From: Mesomycoplasma hyopneumoniae J
Lineage (GTDB): Bacteria; Bacillota_I; Bacilli_A; Mycoplasmatales; Metamycoplasmataceae
Direction of reading: 5' to 3'
Length of the DNA: 64,000 nucleotides
Assembly (NCBI RefSeq): GCF_000008205.1
Contig: NC_007295.1
Coordinates: 186,001-250,000 of the forward strand
The notes under the pieces were generated by a model. It did not search any database. It had not been told where the DNA came from and was given only the letters and a program-made list of their open reading frames with translations. Every line of letters starts with the position of its first letter. Position 1 is the stretch's first letter. The position numbers were made by a program, and so were the translations under genes. Below, in pieces: positions 51,923 through 64,000 of this stretch.

Positions 51923-53335
51923 ATGATTTCGTATTTTTATTCAAAATCAGCACCGCAGTGTCTTAAAACTGAAAATCCCAGATTTTGTTATAAACTAAAT
52001 AAAAATTTAGTAAAATTTCAAAAAGAATTAGATCTATTAAAACAGAAAAAACTTGCACCAAAAGAATATGAAAGCCAGTTTAGTGATCTAAAAGAAAAAT
52101 TTTTAGCTTATGAAGTTAATATAAAAAAACATTATCAGGCAAAAAAATCCTATAAATTACGTGCTATTTGAGATCGGATTCAAAAATATTGACATACAAG
52201 CTTTAACAGATCCCATTTTGATTTTGAAGCATTTTCTAAAAATGTTGAATATAAACAAATAGGAAATAAACGTCATAAAATTGTTGCCCAGATCAAAAAT
52301 TTAAACCTTTCCTTTGTCAATCCAGCAAATCCCGAGATTAGAAATATCGTGATTCGTAATGCCTCAATTGATTTTTATGAAGGCGAAATTCATGCCTTAA
52401 TTGGCGAGTCTGGTTCAGGAAAATCAGTAATTACTTCTTGTCTTTATGGTCTTGTCGGTCAAAACGGGGTAATTGAATCAGGTGAAATCAAACTTTTTAA
52501 CAATCCAGTGCAAAATTTTGATTTTCGTGCTTGAGAACTTTCAAATTATCGGGGAAAAGTTATTTCAGCTGTCTTCCAGAATCCGATGTCAACTTTAAAT
52601 CCAACAAAAAAAATAGGCATCCAAATTATGGAAGGAATGTTATTAAACAAGATTGTTAAAACGAAAAAAGAAGCCTATGAAAAAGCACTTTTATATCTTA
52701 GAATGACCAAAATTGCTAACCCGGAAATGGTTATGAAATTATATCCCCATGAGCTTTCAGGAGGTATGATTCAAAGAATTGTGATCTCAGCAATTTTATC
52801 ACTTGAACCTAAAATTATCGTTATGGATGAACCAACAACAGCTTTGGATACAACCGTGCAAGCTTTAGTTCTTGATATTATCCGCGATCTCCAAAAAAGA
52901 CTAAAAATTACAATTATTTTCATTACTCACGACCTTGGAGTTGTCGCTTCTCTTGCAACTTATATCTCAATTATGTATGCTGGTCAAGTTGTCGAGGAAG
53001 GTACAAGAGATGAAATTCTTTTAAATCCAAGACATCCATATACTTGAGGGCTAATTACTTCAATGCCTGATGTCAATAAAGGCGAACGACTTCAGTCAAT
53101 TCGCGGGGTTGTTCCTTCTTCTTTAAATTCAATTGTTGGCGATGCTTTTGCAGTTAGAAACGATTATGCCTTAGAACAAGATTTTTTTATTGAACCTAAA
53201 TTTTACAGAATAAGTCCAACTCACCGAGTCAAATCAGCTTTACTTGATCCAAAAGCACCAAAAGTTGTCCCACCAAAAATTATTTACCAAAAATGACTGC
53301 AATTTGCAAAGATGAGGCAAGAAAATGGAAGATAA
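51923..53335 (+). CDS. oppD: Oligopeptide ABC transporter ATPase OppD
   Basis: Predicted 470 residues, longer than the usual 330 because of a 120-residue N-terminal, Lys-rich and partly coiled region before the ABC domain (starting near residue 115). Walker A GESGSGKS at 161-168, Q-loop FQNPMSTLNP, signature HELSGGMIQR, Walker B IIVMDEPTTALD, H-loop THD. The C-terminus has the OppD tail (RHPYTWGLITSMPD) but no obvious Cys4 Fe-S motif. Several TGA Trp. Its end overlaps oppF by 11 bases. Confidence 0.95.
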
Positions 53336-54656
53336 AAAAAGATTTTACCTAGAAAAAAATAGTTATTTTTTTGGCAAGATAGTAAAAAATATTTACCGCG
53401 CCCTTACACCCGGTATTGAAAAAATGCTTGAATTTAAAGGCAAATCACCAATTGTCAGCTTTCGAAATGTTGATATTACCTATGGAAGTGGTTCAAGAAA
53501 AAACAAAGTAATTCATGATATTAGTTTTAATATTTATGAAGGTGAAGTTCTATCCTTTGTTGGTGAATCTGGTTCTGGAAAATCAACAACAGGTTCAGCA
53601 CTTGCGGGTTTAGTTCCCCGTAGTTTTGGTCAAATTGTAATTAACGGATTTGAGCTACCAAAAAATATCCGGAAAATAAAGGCAAAAATTCTTGGAAAAC
53701 TAGTCTCAAATGTGCAAATGATTTTTCAAGATCCATTATCTTCATTAAATCCTTATAAAAATATTTATGATGTAATTACAGAAGGTCTTGTAAATTTAGA
53801 ACAACGCCAAAAAGGTTCAACGAAAATTTTATTTTCACAACATTATTACCAAAATACATTTGAATCTTTAGTTTCTGCCCTTAAAAAGCAAAAAATTTCT
53901 CCAGAAATTATCCAGCAAATTAATAATAATTTCTATAAAAATACAAAGGACATTCCTGTTGAAAATTTGTTTAAAACTCTAATAAATTACCTTGAAAAAC
54001 TAAGAGTTATCGAGACTAAAATTATTGACTATATTCAAAAAAAGTCTTTATTTTTACAGGATTTTTTAAAAAAACCACTAAAAGATATTACCTATAAATA
54101 TGTTATTGACATGTTAGCCTCTGTTGGACTTGATAGCTCAGTTTTATCCCGTTATCCACTTGAATTCTCAGGGGGTCAACAACAAAGAATTGGAATTTGC
54201 CGGGCTTTATTATTAAGACCAAAAATTCTTGTTGCCGATGAACCAATTTCAGCTCTTGATGTTTCAATTCAAGCACAAATTATTAATATTTTTAAGGATT
54301 TAAAAGAAAAATATAACCTGACAATCTTTTTTATTTCCCATGATCTACGAATGGTTGAATATATCTCTGATCGAATTGCGGTAATTTATCGGGGAAGAAT
54401 TTTAGAAATTGGGCCTTCAAAGGAAATAATTAAAAATTTTTTGCATCCTTATACAAAATCATTAATTGAATCAATTCCAACAATTGAATCAAAACGAGGA
54501 TCGCTTGCTGGTTATGTCTATGATCCAAAAATACATCAATATGATGAAAAAAATCAACCTCAATGAATTAATTTAGGAAATAATCACTATATTTTAGCAA
54601 CTTTTGCCGAACTAAAAAGGTGAAAATTAGGAGACTATAATTATGAAAAAATCTAA
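53325..54656 (+). CDS. oppF: Oligopeptide ABC transporter ATPase OppF with large insertion
   Basis: Predicted 443 residues. Walker A GESGSGKS starts at residue 80, Q-loop FQDPLSSLNPYKN, signature FSGGQQQRIGICRALLLRPK at 281-300, Walker B ILVADEPISALD, H-loop SHD, and the tail HPYTKSLIESIPTIES. The distance from Walker A to the signature is about 195 residues, roughly 90-100 more than usual; the insert (about 150-245) is helical and Lys/Gln/Asn-rich. The last 30 residues follow a TGA Trp. Its end overlaps the next gene by 14 bases. Confidence 0.94.
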
Positions 54657-57600
54657 TATTTTGCTTAGTTATTTATTAGCAGGCGGAATTCTTGCTGGGG
54701 CTTCAGCCGGAATTATGGGTGGAATTAAAATCTATTCAGAAAATAATGAACTAGGTGTCTATGATATTGATGTCCAATCAGATGAAAAAGTTGATATTAA
54801 AGATGATCAACTAGTCTATGCAAATTTTAAAAATGCCCAGGGCCAAACAGTTGCTGCTTTTGAGAATCTAAAAGATCCAAAAACAATTTTACTTGATCCT
54901 AAAGTAAAATCTGAAAAAAGACGGTTTAATGAAGTCGAATTTGCCGATTGGTTTGCCGATAATTATAATCGGCAAACACCAATTTTTGAACTAAAAATTG
55001 GATCAATGCGTTTTGTTAATGAATATTGAGATTCACTTTTACCTTCAGAATTTATCAAATATGCCCAATGATTTAACAAAAATGTTGCTTGAGGACCAGA
55101 TGCAATTACTCTTGAACATTTTGCCTTAAAAAAAGGGGTTACAAGATCTGGGAATAATTTATTATTAGGACAACATGCAACTGAAAGAAAAGAAGTGACA
55201 AAAATTGAGTTCTATCCTGATTCATTTTTTGGTTCTTTTCCAATTTATTCAGCCCTTACTGGAAAAGGAAATAGCGATGATAATCTAACTTATAAAATTT
55301 TTCATAATCCAATTTCAAAAGAATCACTTGATAAGTATTTTGAATCAATTCCAACTCAGCAAGTTTTAGCAAATTATGATAAATCCAAAGTAAGTGCCGG
55401 AATTCCGGCAATTGATTTAGTCGAAAATGAAGATATTTATTTTTATGATTTAGTAAAAATTCTTAAAAAATCTTTTCCACAAAACAAAGAGATTCAAGAT
55501 AAATTAGCCAAAATTACAAATGAGGAAAATTTTTTTGTCTTTGCCGATCCAAAGCAAAATCTTGATCAAGTCAAGAAAAAATTTGAATTAGCAATTCTAA
55601 TGCTTGCCGATGAAAAGGATATCCAATTACCGCAGAATTTTCAACTTATTTTCCCAGAAGATTTTACAAAAACTCGGAAAATTAAGTGAATTCGAAGCGC
55701 ATTATCTCCCTTCAATCAACAAATAAAACATGATGCAAATAATATTCCCCAAGGTGTTTTTTTACTTAAACTTGAAGATTTAATGTCAGAAAATCCTTCT
55801 AAACAACCAAAAGATCTTCAAAATCAAGCACAAAAACCAACACAAACTAGTGATCAAGGAAAAAAACCACAAGTTCAGCAACCAAATCAAAGCCAAGCTC
55901 AAACAAAAGATTTCCGCTTTTCAATAAATCAGCAAATGAAAGCGAATCGTGTTGCCCTCATAGTTGGGGAATTAACAACGAAAATTCACCAAAAAGCTGA
56001 AAAAATTGCAAAAGAAGGGTTTTTTGATCTTTATAATATTAATCATCCTGTTGGAAAAATAATTGCAATTTACCAAAATAGTCCAGAAAATCGCTTATTT
56101 TTGCCAGTTGATTCCAAAAATCCAGCCTTAGAAGCCGAAAATGAATTTATAACCCAATTTGATGCAAGTAAATTTTCCACCTATGAAATAAAAACAGCAA
56201 AAAAATTATCAAATTATAAATTAGAAATTGAACTTGTTGACCAAAAAGATAAAAAGTCAATTAAAAAAATTATTTTTGACCTTGATCCAAAAGGTAAAAA
56301 TTATCAAAGTCAACTTGAAGAATTTAGTAGTTTTAAAATTGCAATTGACTGGAAAAACCGGGCAATTCCAAGAGTTATTCAGGAAATTGAAACTTTAAAA
56401 GACGGTAAATCAACAACTGTTTATCAACTTTATGCTGAAGTTTTTGATGGACTAATTGATAAAGTTCTAAACCATCGAAAAACTAATGGTGAAAAACTTG
56501 TCGGAACTTATATTATATCAGAAGTTGATCCAAAAACAGGACTAAAAACCTATCAAACAAAACAAGGTAGTTTTATTGGATATTCCCAATCATCCCGAAT
56601 TCCTTATATTTCCCTTTTAAAAGCCTCCTCGCCATTTTTTAAAACTACGGGAATTAACTACCTTAAATATGTAGGCGCTCATGAATATGGTCATCACCAA
56701 ACACTAAATTATGCCCAGGATATTTCCGATCCAGATTCAAGTATTATTCTTGATGCGATCTCAACAAATACCGGGATTGGTTTGCAATCTTTTTATAATT
56801 TAGATGTTCTAAGAAAATATCTCCATGCACGTTCTTCGGGTCTAGACTTAAGAAAAGCAGGGCCGAGTTTAGAAGCGCAAAAAAATGGAATTTATCCAAA
56901 TTTTACTTTTAATCGCGATAATAAATTTGAAAGTGAAGTCGATATTTATGGATCAAATGAAAATGATGAGGTTGATTCATTATTAACTAATAAATCTCGG
57001 CGTTTTTTGCAGACAATTGATGGTCTAAAAACCGCGGCTGACTTAAGAAAGTTAAAATTATACGATCTTTTCCTTTTAAATTCAATTGATCCAGAATCTG
57101 CAACTATTAATCCTTCAATTAAAGATTCAGCAAAATTTTTTAGAAATGACTGGCAGACAATCGAGGATCAAAGTAAAAAAGGATTTATAAATTCTACTGA
57201 ATCCAAAAGTTTATTTGGAAATTCATTAACAGATGCAGCAGGAAACTTACTTGAATTTGATGAAAAAGGTAAATTAATCGTTGCCGAATTTAAGGAATCT
57301 GAGGATAAAAGAACCTTCAGTGATCTTAAAGTAAAAGTGTTTTTTGCAAATGGAAGACCAGCAATTGATTCGACAATTTTTACAAAACCAAACAGCCTTA
57401 GTGAATTAAAAGCAAAAATTGCTGAGATTCAAAAAGCATTTTCTGATAATGTTGTTTCTAACTTCGACAATAATGGCTGAGATACAAAAGCCGAAGGATT
57501 CTCCCGTTTTCTTCCTTCTAATCCTTTTTTTGCTAAATCACTTAGTGCAATTTTAGCAAATAATGCCGAAAAAGAAGCATTTTATGGGACAAAAATTGCC

Positions 57601-60600
57601 GATAATCCATCTAAATTAGAAATTAGTGTTGAACTTCCTAGTTCAGTTTTTGATCCTAGTCAAATTCTTAGTATTGTAAAAAGGTATATAAAAGATGAAG
57701 AAGCAATTAAATTAGGTGAAAAATTAGTTCAAGATAGTAAAGGCAAATTAGATTTTCCTACTTTTCTTTCAATTTTAAATAAAGAAGAACTTACTAATGG
57801 TAATTCTTCAGCAATAACCAAATTATTTGAAAAAATTTTTCTAACTCCGATAACAGAGAAAAAAGATTTATATACCGATCTTAGAAATATCACCTATTTC
57901 CGTGATTCTTTAGTTGGAAAAATTGATTTAGCTGTTGAATTTATTCAAAATATTTATAATATTTATTTTGAATGACTCCAAAATCAAAGCCTCGGGATAA
58001 ATCAGGCCCTAAATACTCCAAAACCAAATACTACCCCGGATAGAAAAGCTCTTGTTTTAAAAAGTTACTGAAACTTTGTAGTTTCTGACCAGATTTGGAA
58101 TAATTTAGACAAAATTTTTATTATCAAAGGTGAAAAAAATCCTGAAAAAATACCTTCTCGGTTTTTTTCTGCAATCCGAAATTTCCATCGATTAACACCG
58201 AATGTTTATGATAAAAATTTTGTTAACTTAACACAGGGGGCAGTTTTCGCTTCAAGTCACCTTGGAAAATTAATTTCAATTAATGGAAATGAATATTATC
58301 AAAATCCAAAATATGACTTTCTTGCTACAGTTACAAGTGGGGGAAAAAATTATCTTGTCCTTGATCATTCAGAATTTGATGTAAAAATTCGATCTTTAAT
58401 GCGAAGATGAATTTCGCCACTTGGGAATTTGCTTAAATTTGATAAGGTTTTACTTGAGGATAAAAATACAAATCCGAAATTAAATCCATTTTTTGGAATT
58501 GCTCAGGATTTTAAATTTAAAATAGGTCCAGATCAAAAAATTGATACTTCAAAAATTTATTTAGATGCCTGGGATAAAACGCTTTTTGGTTTTGATTATA
58601 ATAATAATTATTTTGGATTTCAAAATGAACAAAAAGAAACTGTATTTTCAAGTATTTCTGATTTTATTGAGTTTATCTCAATTGATCCTTTCGCCCTTAG
58701 AGTAACAAAAAATGGCGAAGATTTTATCCGAAATTGAAGTCTTGATTATGTAAATTCTAAATTTGATTTATATAGATATGCTTTTGATAGGCTTCAAAAA
58801 GAAAAATTTGTTCTAAAATCTAGCACAAATAATCAACTTACCTGGAAAAAGGAGCTAAAATCTACAGAAATTATTGGAAAACTTTTAGCTAATTTTGAAA
58901 TTAGCTCTGAAAAATTATTAGAAAATTTACAAAAATATGCAAATTTTCTAATGGAAGCTTTCGATAAATCAACGCTTAATTTGTTACTTAAAAATTCTAA
59001 AATTGAAAACAAAAATATTGATCCTTTATTTTTATCTTCAATTGGATTTATGGGATTTAAAAATTATGCCCGTAAAGTTGATGAAAATTCATTACCAGCA
59101 ACAAAATTTGGTAAATTAACAAATCTTGATAGAATTAAAACACCTGAGACAACTTGGTTGACTTTTTCAACTTTCCTAAAAGAAAATTCACTTGTTTTCG
59201 ATAATGAAGATTTTGTTAATGATGATCTTAATAATTCAAATAAATCACTTGTATATAAATGGATTTTAAATTTCTTAGAGGATAAAAAAATTGAATTTAA
59301 AGATCTTGATTTATTTAGATTACAATATCTAGTCGGAACAAAAACCTTTGCTGATTATACACAGGAAGATGGTCTTATTAAACAAATCCAAAGAATGGAT
59401 GTCGATCTTGGACTTTCTTGGCTAAGATCGAAAAATTTAGCAAGATTTGAAACTCGTGCCGATGATTTCTTCTCTAATTATGTCTATTCTTTCCCTGAAT
59501 CTCTAACTCGTGATTTTGTCCAAATTCATTATTCGCCAAGTACCGAGGAACTTGATAATATCTCCCCATTATTTAAAAAAATGACGGAAGCAAATACTGG
59601 AAATGAGTATTTTGTTGATGGAATTTATACAAGAAAATGAATAAAAAATTTCATTCCGGCCTTTGATATTTCCCAGGCCTATGCCCAAAATTTAATTTCC
59701 CGGTTTAGCAATTTCTTCCTTACAAGTTTTGTAATAACAAGAAACAACGAGAATCTTGAAAAATTATATCAAAATTTACTAAAAGCATTTAAAAATGCCC
59801 AAAGTAAAAATTTATATCAAAAATTCAATGACTTATCCAGTCAGCAAGAAGCTGAAATTAAGAAAATTATTGGATCTCAAGAAATTCCGTCTAAATTCAT
59901 TGATAAAGTTCTCCAAGAAATTGAAAACGTAGACAAAATCAATGAGATCTCCAGTAAAATCAATAGGCAAAAAGCCGATCTTTTCAGCGAACTAACAATT
60001 GAAGTTAACCGAATTATGCAAGATTATCAAGGCGAACTTGGAAATTATAAAAATTATCATAATCTTAATATTCAGCCAGTTGTCGGAAATAAAACCTGAA
60101 TAAACGGCTATATTAATAAAAATGTCTTAACAAATAACGGGTTTTTCAAAGATCGTTTCCAAAGAAAAGTACTTAATTGAGAATTATATGATGATAATTT
60201 AGAGTCGGTAAAAGATCCAAATATTCGAATTAAAAATCTAAATGGAGAAAAAGTCGATAATCGTGCCGAGGCATTTTGGTATTATTCTCTTAAAACTCAA
60301 GGTGTAGGCCAAAGATCAGTTTCGGGAATCTGGCGGGATTCAAAACATGATAAGGTTGCTTTTTGGGGATTCTTTAAATCTCAAGATGCAAATAAGGCCC
60401 ATTTTCTAACATTAGAAGATGAATCTACTGGTCAAAAATTCTACATTCAACTAGCTACAAAAGGGACAAACAATATTTTTTATCTAAAAAAACAAGCAGA
60501 TCTTAGCTCTAAATGAACGCTTGAAAATGAAGGTTATAAATCCTGAGTTTCAGCTTGGTCAATTATTGGGGAGTTTAAAAATGCCCTTTTAAGACCCGGT

Positions 60601-60786
60601 GTTTCTGGAATTAAAAGATTTAGAATTTATTTCTCTGATCAAAAAAGACAAGAAATTAAAGGATTATTTACTTTAGGTAATACAAAATTCATCGCCGAAA
60701 ATGGAAAAAACTATCAAACAGCACCAACTTATATTGAAAAAACCGCAAAAGGTAACTATTTGGTAATAAGGCCACAATTTAAATAA
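54643..60786 (+). CDS. Giant surface protein with PDxFFG and HExxH motifs
   Basis: Predicted 2047 residues, with many TGA Trp codons. N-terminal hydrophobic segment (about 7-28) without a lipobox, so anchored or secreted. FYPDSFFG at 190-197 matches the mycoplasma 'PDxFFG protein' family known by that motif. A zincin motif HEYGHH (680-685) is followed by ISDPDSSIILDAIST, compatible with a metalloprotease. A Gln/Pro-rich linker lies at about 385-420. The start overlaps oppF and it precedes an OppA-like gene, so it belongs to the opp operon. Protease activity is inference; no closer family was recognised. Confidence 0.85.
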
Positions 60787-60796
60787 AGGGAAAATC

Positions 60797-63475
60797 ATGA
60801 AAAAAATAAAAAAACTTTTAATTTTAAACACTTTTTTTCCAATTTCGCTGCTTTCATTAGTTTCTTGTAAAAGCGCCCTTGAAAAAAATCGGCAAGATTT
60901 TGACTTTGGTGTTGCAACTCCGACAGTTAATACACTAAATTATATAAAGAATAATTCAGCTCATGATATTTTAAATTCACTTGTTGAATCATTTGTAAAA
61001 CCTGGGCCTTCGGCTTCTAAATCTTATGGAGCAAAACTAAATCTGCCCGGAATTTCTTTTGAATTATATAAAACAAGTCTTCCTTCTTCAAGTGGAAATG
61101 AAATTATGGAAAATCCTGCTTTGATCTCAACAGCTGCATCTTCTTATCAAATTAGTGATTTTGGAATGACTGCGGGGGTAGTTTCTCCTTCAAATGGCGG
61201 AGGTAAATCCTTTATTGGAATTCAGAATGAGAGTCAATCAATTGTTTCAACAACAATTTTTTTAAATCAAGGGGCCTCAAAATGATCAAATAAACAACCT
61301 GTGGTTGCCCAAAATTTTATTGATTATATTCTTTATGTGCTAAATATTAATGTTGCCTCCCCAAATTTAGTTAAAACTTTATCGCTAAATATCAAAAATG
61401 CCCAACAAATTAACTCGCTTCAACAAGATTATGTCTCAAAATTTGGAAGTCCTTATCGTAATCCTTTTGGTCAAAAAAGTTATAAAAAAGATGCAAAAAC
61501 TGGGAAAGTCAGTCTTGATTTTGACCAAAAAGTTTTCCAGTCACAAAATAAAGGTGATCAAGATTTTGTCGATCAATTTCAGAAACTTGCAAGTGGCTTT
61601 GGAATGTATACAGGTCAAATTTTTGAGCAGATGACAAATAAAGAAGTAGTCGAACTTGTTCAGGCAAACTTATCACTAAATCCAGATTTTAACTATAAAT
61701 CCAAAGAAATTTATGTAATTGAAAATGGTAAAAAAACTACGATAAAACTTACAAGAAATCCATTTTTAGATCCAAGCCAAGTTTTTGATGGCCCAAATTT
61801 AGTCCCAAGATATGATTTTTTACCTGGTGATGAATATGGACTTCGAATCCAATTTGAAGACTCAGGTGCCAAAAAATTTATTAATTTATTCCAGCAAATT
61901 ATCAGACCTGAATCCCTAAGACCGATTAATCGTGAATTTGTTGAGATTAATGCCGGGGGAATTGATAATTTTGGAACTGATCTTTCAAAATTTATGACAA
62001 ATGGCCCCTTTGATATCACCGAGATCAACTGGGGTTCCCAAGGTTCAATGATTCTTGAAAAAAATCAAAGTTATTATTCGGCTGATAAAACAATTCCAAG
62101 TAAAATTAAAATATTTTTTGCCGAACAGCCCGAACTTCTTTCTTCACTTTTTTTAGATGGGTATATCGCCAAAACAAAAATTCCAACTACTTTTCAATCA
62201 AAATTTTGATCTGAAAACAAAACAAGACAGTATATGCAAAAATTAACCGGTTATGGGACGATTGGAATTCAACTAAACCTTGATAATGTTAAAAAAGGAC
62301 AGTCCTGATTACAAGATCCAGATCTTAGAAGAGCAATTTTATATGGGATTAATAGGGTTGATCTTTTGAATTTATACGGCCTTGATCATTCTTTTGCCCA
62401 AACTACTTGGTCAAATTTTGACGGGATTCTAACCGCTCGGGGTTATCCACTTGAGACTTTCTTAGGAGATCGAAAATATAAATCTGAGTTTAAAGGAAAA
62501 GATGGTAAAGAGCTTGAATTTCCTGTTTTAGCCCAGAATTATAAAAAACATTTAGCAAAAAGTGTATGATTTGAGGCTGTTCCAAGAAAAGATGAAATTT
62601 ATAATCCTCAAGTTGCAAAGTTTTTCCTTGATCGGTTTAGGAAAAAATACCCAAAAGTTGCTAAGGTTAGTCTAAATTTTATTTATAAAGATGATAATGA
62701 AGAAAAAGTTGCCACTGGTCTTCAAGATATTCTTTCGCCAAATACAAATAATTTTATCCAGATTGAACCAGTAAGACTTCCTGATGGGATTTATCAACAA
62801 CGGATTGCTAAAGGTGAATTTGATTTTACAATGAAAAATTTTGACTTTTTCAACATCGGAAGTGCCCAACCCCATTCTTATATTAAAGCTTTTTTTAATT
62901 CTGATGAGATTTCTCCCCGCGATAATAAGTTTTCCGGACTTGAGTCAAATCCAGCCGCTTCACTTACTTATTGGAAAATGTGGAACTCACTTACAAAAGA
63001 GGAGAAAAATGCTTTAGTAAAAAGGCTTGAAATTTCTCCTATTTATCTTGCAAAATTTGAGGAGTTAATTACAAGAAAAATTAAGCTAGATAATCAAAAA
63101 AATCCGATTTTTAAAGAGGTTTTTCTAAATAAAGAACTAAAAGACAAAGCACTAGATATTAATCAAAAGCCAATTTTAATACCGGAATATGAAGAAAGTC
63201 TTGATCAATATAATGCTCGGATTGATGCTTTTTTTAATGGTCTTTTTAGTGAACAAGAGAAAAAAGAGGGTTGGACCCAAAATAAGGTTTTTGATTTTAT
63301 AGTTATTTTTGAAAAAATTATCCGCGAATTTGTTCCAATTATCCCAATTATGGAGGTTGATACTTACTGAATTATTAACCGAATTCGTGCAGGCGATAGT
63401 AACTCTTTCCAATTTGCATTTGATGTTGAAAACATCAAAGTTAATTATCTAAGTCCTGAAGATGGTAAAGAATAG
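60797..63475 (+). CDS. oppA: OppA-like peptide-binding lipoprotein
   Basis: Predicted 892 residues. N-terminal MKKIKKLLILNTFFPI then LVSC with lipid-acceptor C24. The substrate-binding-protein type 5 pattern is visible: FMTNGPFDITEINWGSQGSMILEKNQSYYS (the G-P-F-x-I motif with N-x-x-Y), DPDLRRAILYGINRVDLLNLYG (the R-x-A-I-x-x-A-I-d-R motif), and a C-terminal lobe. It is much larger than typical OppA (about 540), as in other mycoplasmas. Several TGA Trp. Ten bases after the giant gene, AAGGGAAAA ribosome site; last gene of the opp operon. Confidence 0.92.
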
Positions 63476-63500
63476 AAGCTAATTTTAGTCTCTGAATTTA

Positions 63501-63534
63501 AAAAAGTACTATAAATTTATAGTACTTTTTTATT
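63501..63534 (+). terminator. Terminator of the opp operon
   Basis: A 30-base perfect palindrome (63501-63530: AAAAAGTACTATAAA and its complement), followed by TTATTTTT. It lies between the convergent oppA and the membrane gene, so it may work for both. Confidence 0.88.
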
Positions 63535-63565
63535 TTTGAGGTTAAAAATTTAGCATATAAAAGAT

Positions 63566-63979
63566 TTAAATTTCAGGTTTGGGAAAAAATATAGCCATAG
63601 ATTTTCTAAAATAATTATAAACCGAATTAGTAGAATTTCTCATAAGTTGGTAAGAAATCTTGTATAAAAAGTTTCTTGTAAAAATAACTACCACTAACGT
63701 AAAACAAAAATATGGTATAAAAAGAAGAAATAAGCCAAGACCTTTAAGGGAATTTTTATCAGATTTTGTTGCCATAGCAAATCTAGTAAACCATCCTTTT
63801 TCGATTATATTCGGAATAGTTTCAATAAGAATTGTTAATAAGACAAAAAAAGTAAATAAGATAAAAAAAGAACAAATTCGAGAATAAAAAATTCGTAAAT
63901 GAACTTTATATAGGAATTGTTTTTTGTCGTTTTCGAATTGAATTTCGTCCGGATTTAATTCAATTTCACGAATAATCAT
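63566..63979 (-). CDS. Membrane protein of unknown function at the right edge
   Basis: Predicted 137 residues from ATG 63979, with two membrane segments (about 35-57 ICSFFILFTFFVLLTILIETI, and 80-104 GLGLFLLFIPYFCFTLVVVIF) and a basic C-terminus. I recognise no family. The frame remains open upstream to the window edge (seven codons), so the true start may lie outside. Convergent with oppA. Confidence 0.6.
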   Translation of the reverse strand: MIIREIELNPDEIQFENDKKQFLYKVHLRIFYSRICSFFILFTFFVLLTILIETIPNIIEKGWFTRFAMATKSDKNSLKGLGLFLLFIPYFCFTLVVVIFTRNFLYKISYQLMRNSTNSVYNYFRKSMAIFFPKPEI

Positions 63980-64000
63980 ATTAAATCGATTAAGAAATAG

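Overview
The window is chromosomal DNA from a swine mycoplasma, almost certainly Mesomycoplasma (Mycoplasma) hyopneumoniae. The evidence is very low GC, UGA read as tryptophan throughout (many genes only become full length when TGA is decoded), no cell-wall genes, and the species-specific cilium adhesin pair P97/P102 with the R1 (AAKPV/E) and R2 repeats. I recognised families by reading motifs and conserved termini. No database search was possible. All coordinates below join frames across TGA codons.

Layout. (1) 1-5960, minus strand: gmk (partial), rsmD, recO, a gene-free stretch with an orphan promoter and hairpins, era, cdd, ybeY, a small membrane protein and a C39-peptidase ABC exporter. 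(2) 6038-11570, plus strand: deoB, nusB (with a Lys-rich extension), an unknown gene, tlyA, a sufS/sufU iron-sulfur pair and rluB. (3) 27126-11779, minus strand: the S10-spc-alpha ribosomal superoperon, rpsJ to rplQ, including secY, adk, map, infA and rpoA. rpmD (L30) is absent. An internal hairpin and promoter lie between rpsE and rplO. (4) 27127-34565: a degenerate P102 fragment, a small membrane protein, then the P97-P102 adhesin operon. A promoter-like sequence with 17 consecutive A residues in its spacer precedes P97. (5) rsmE (minus), then plus strand alaS, ruvX, a YrzB-like gene, pth, tilS, ftsH, lysS and a HAD phosphatase. (6) mnmE and an ABC-F ATPase (minus). (7) 48345-63475, plus strand: a lipoprotein, a short leader ORF with terminator/antiterminator potential, then oppB-oppC-oppD-oppF, a 2047-residue HExxH surface protein and an OppA-like lipoprotein. 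(8) A membrane protein at the right edge (minus).

How they work together. Most of the window is housekeeping: translation, rRNA and tRNA modification, secretion, nucleotide salvage, Fe-S assembly and membrane proteolysis. The accessory content is surface biology, meaning adhesins, lipoproteins and peptide uptake. The most interesting regulatory hypothesis is that the opp operon is controlled by leader-peptide attenuation. The last codons of a 59-codon ORF form the left arm of a hairpin that is mutually exclusive with an intrinsic terminator 34 bases before oppB. The second is a possible phase-variable promoter for P97/P102.
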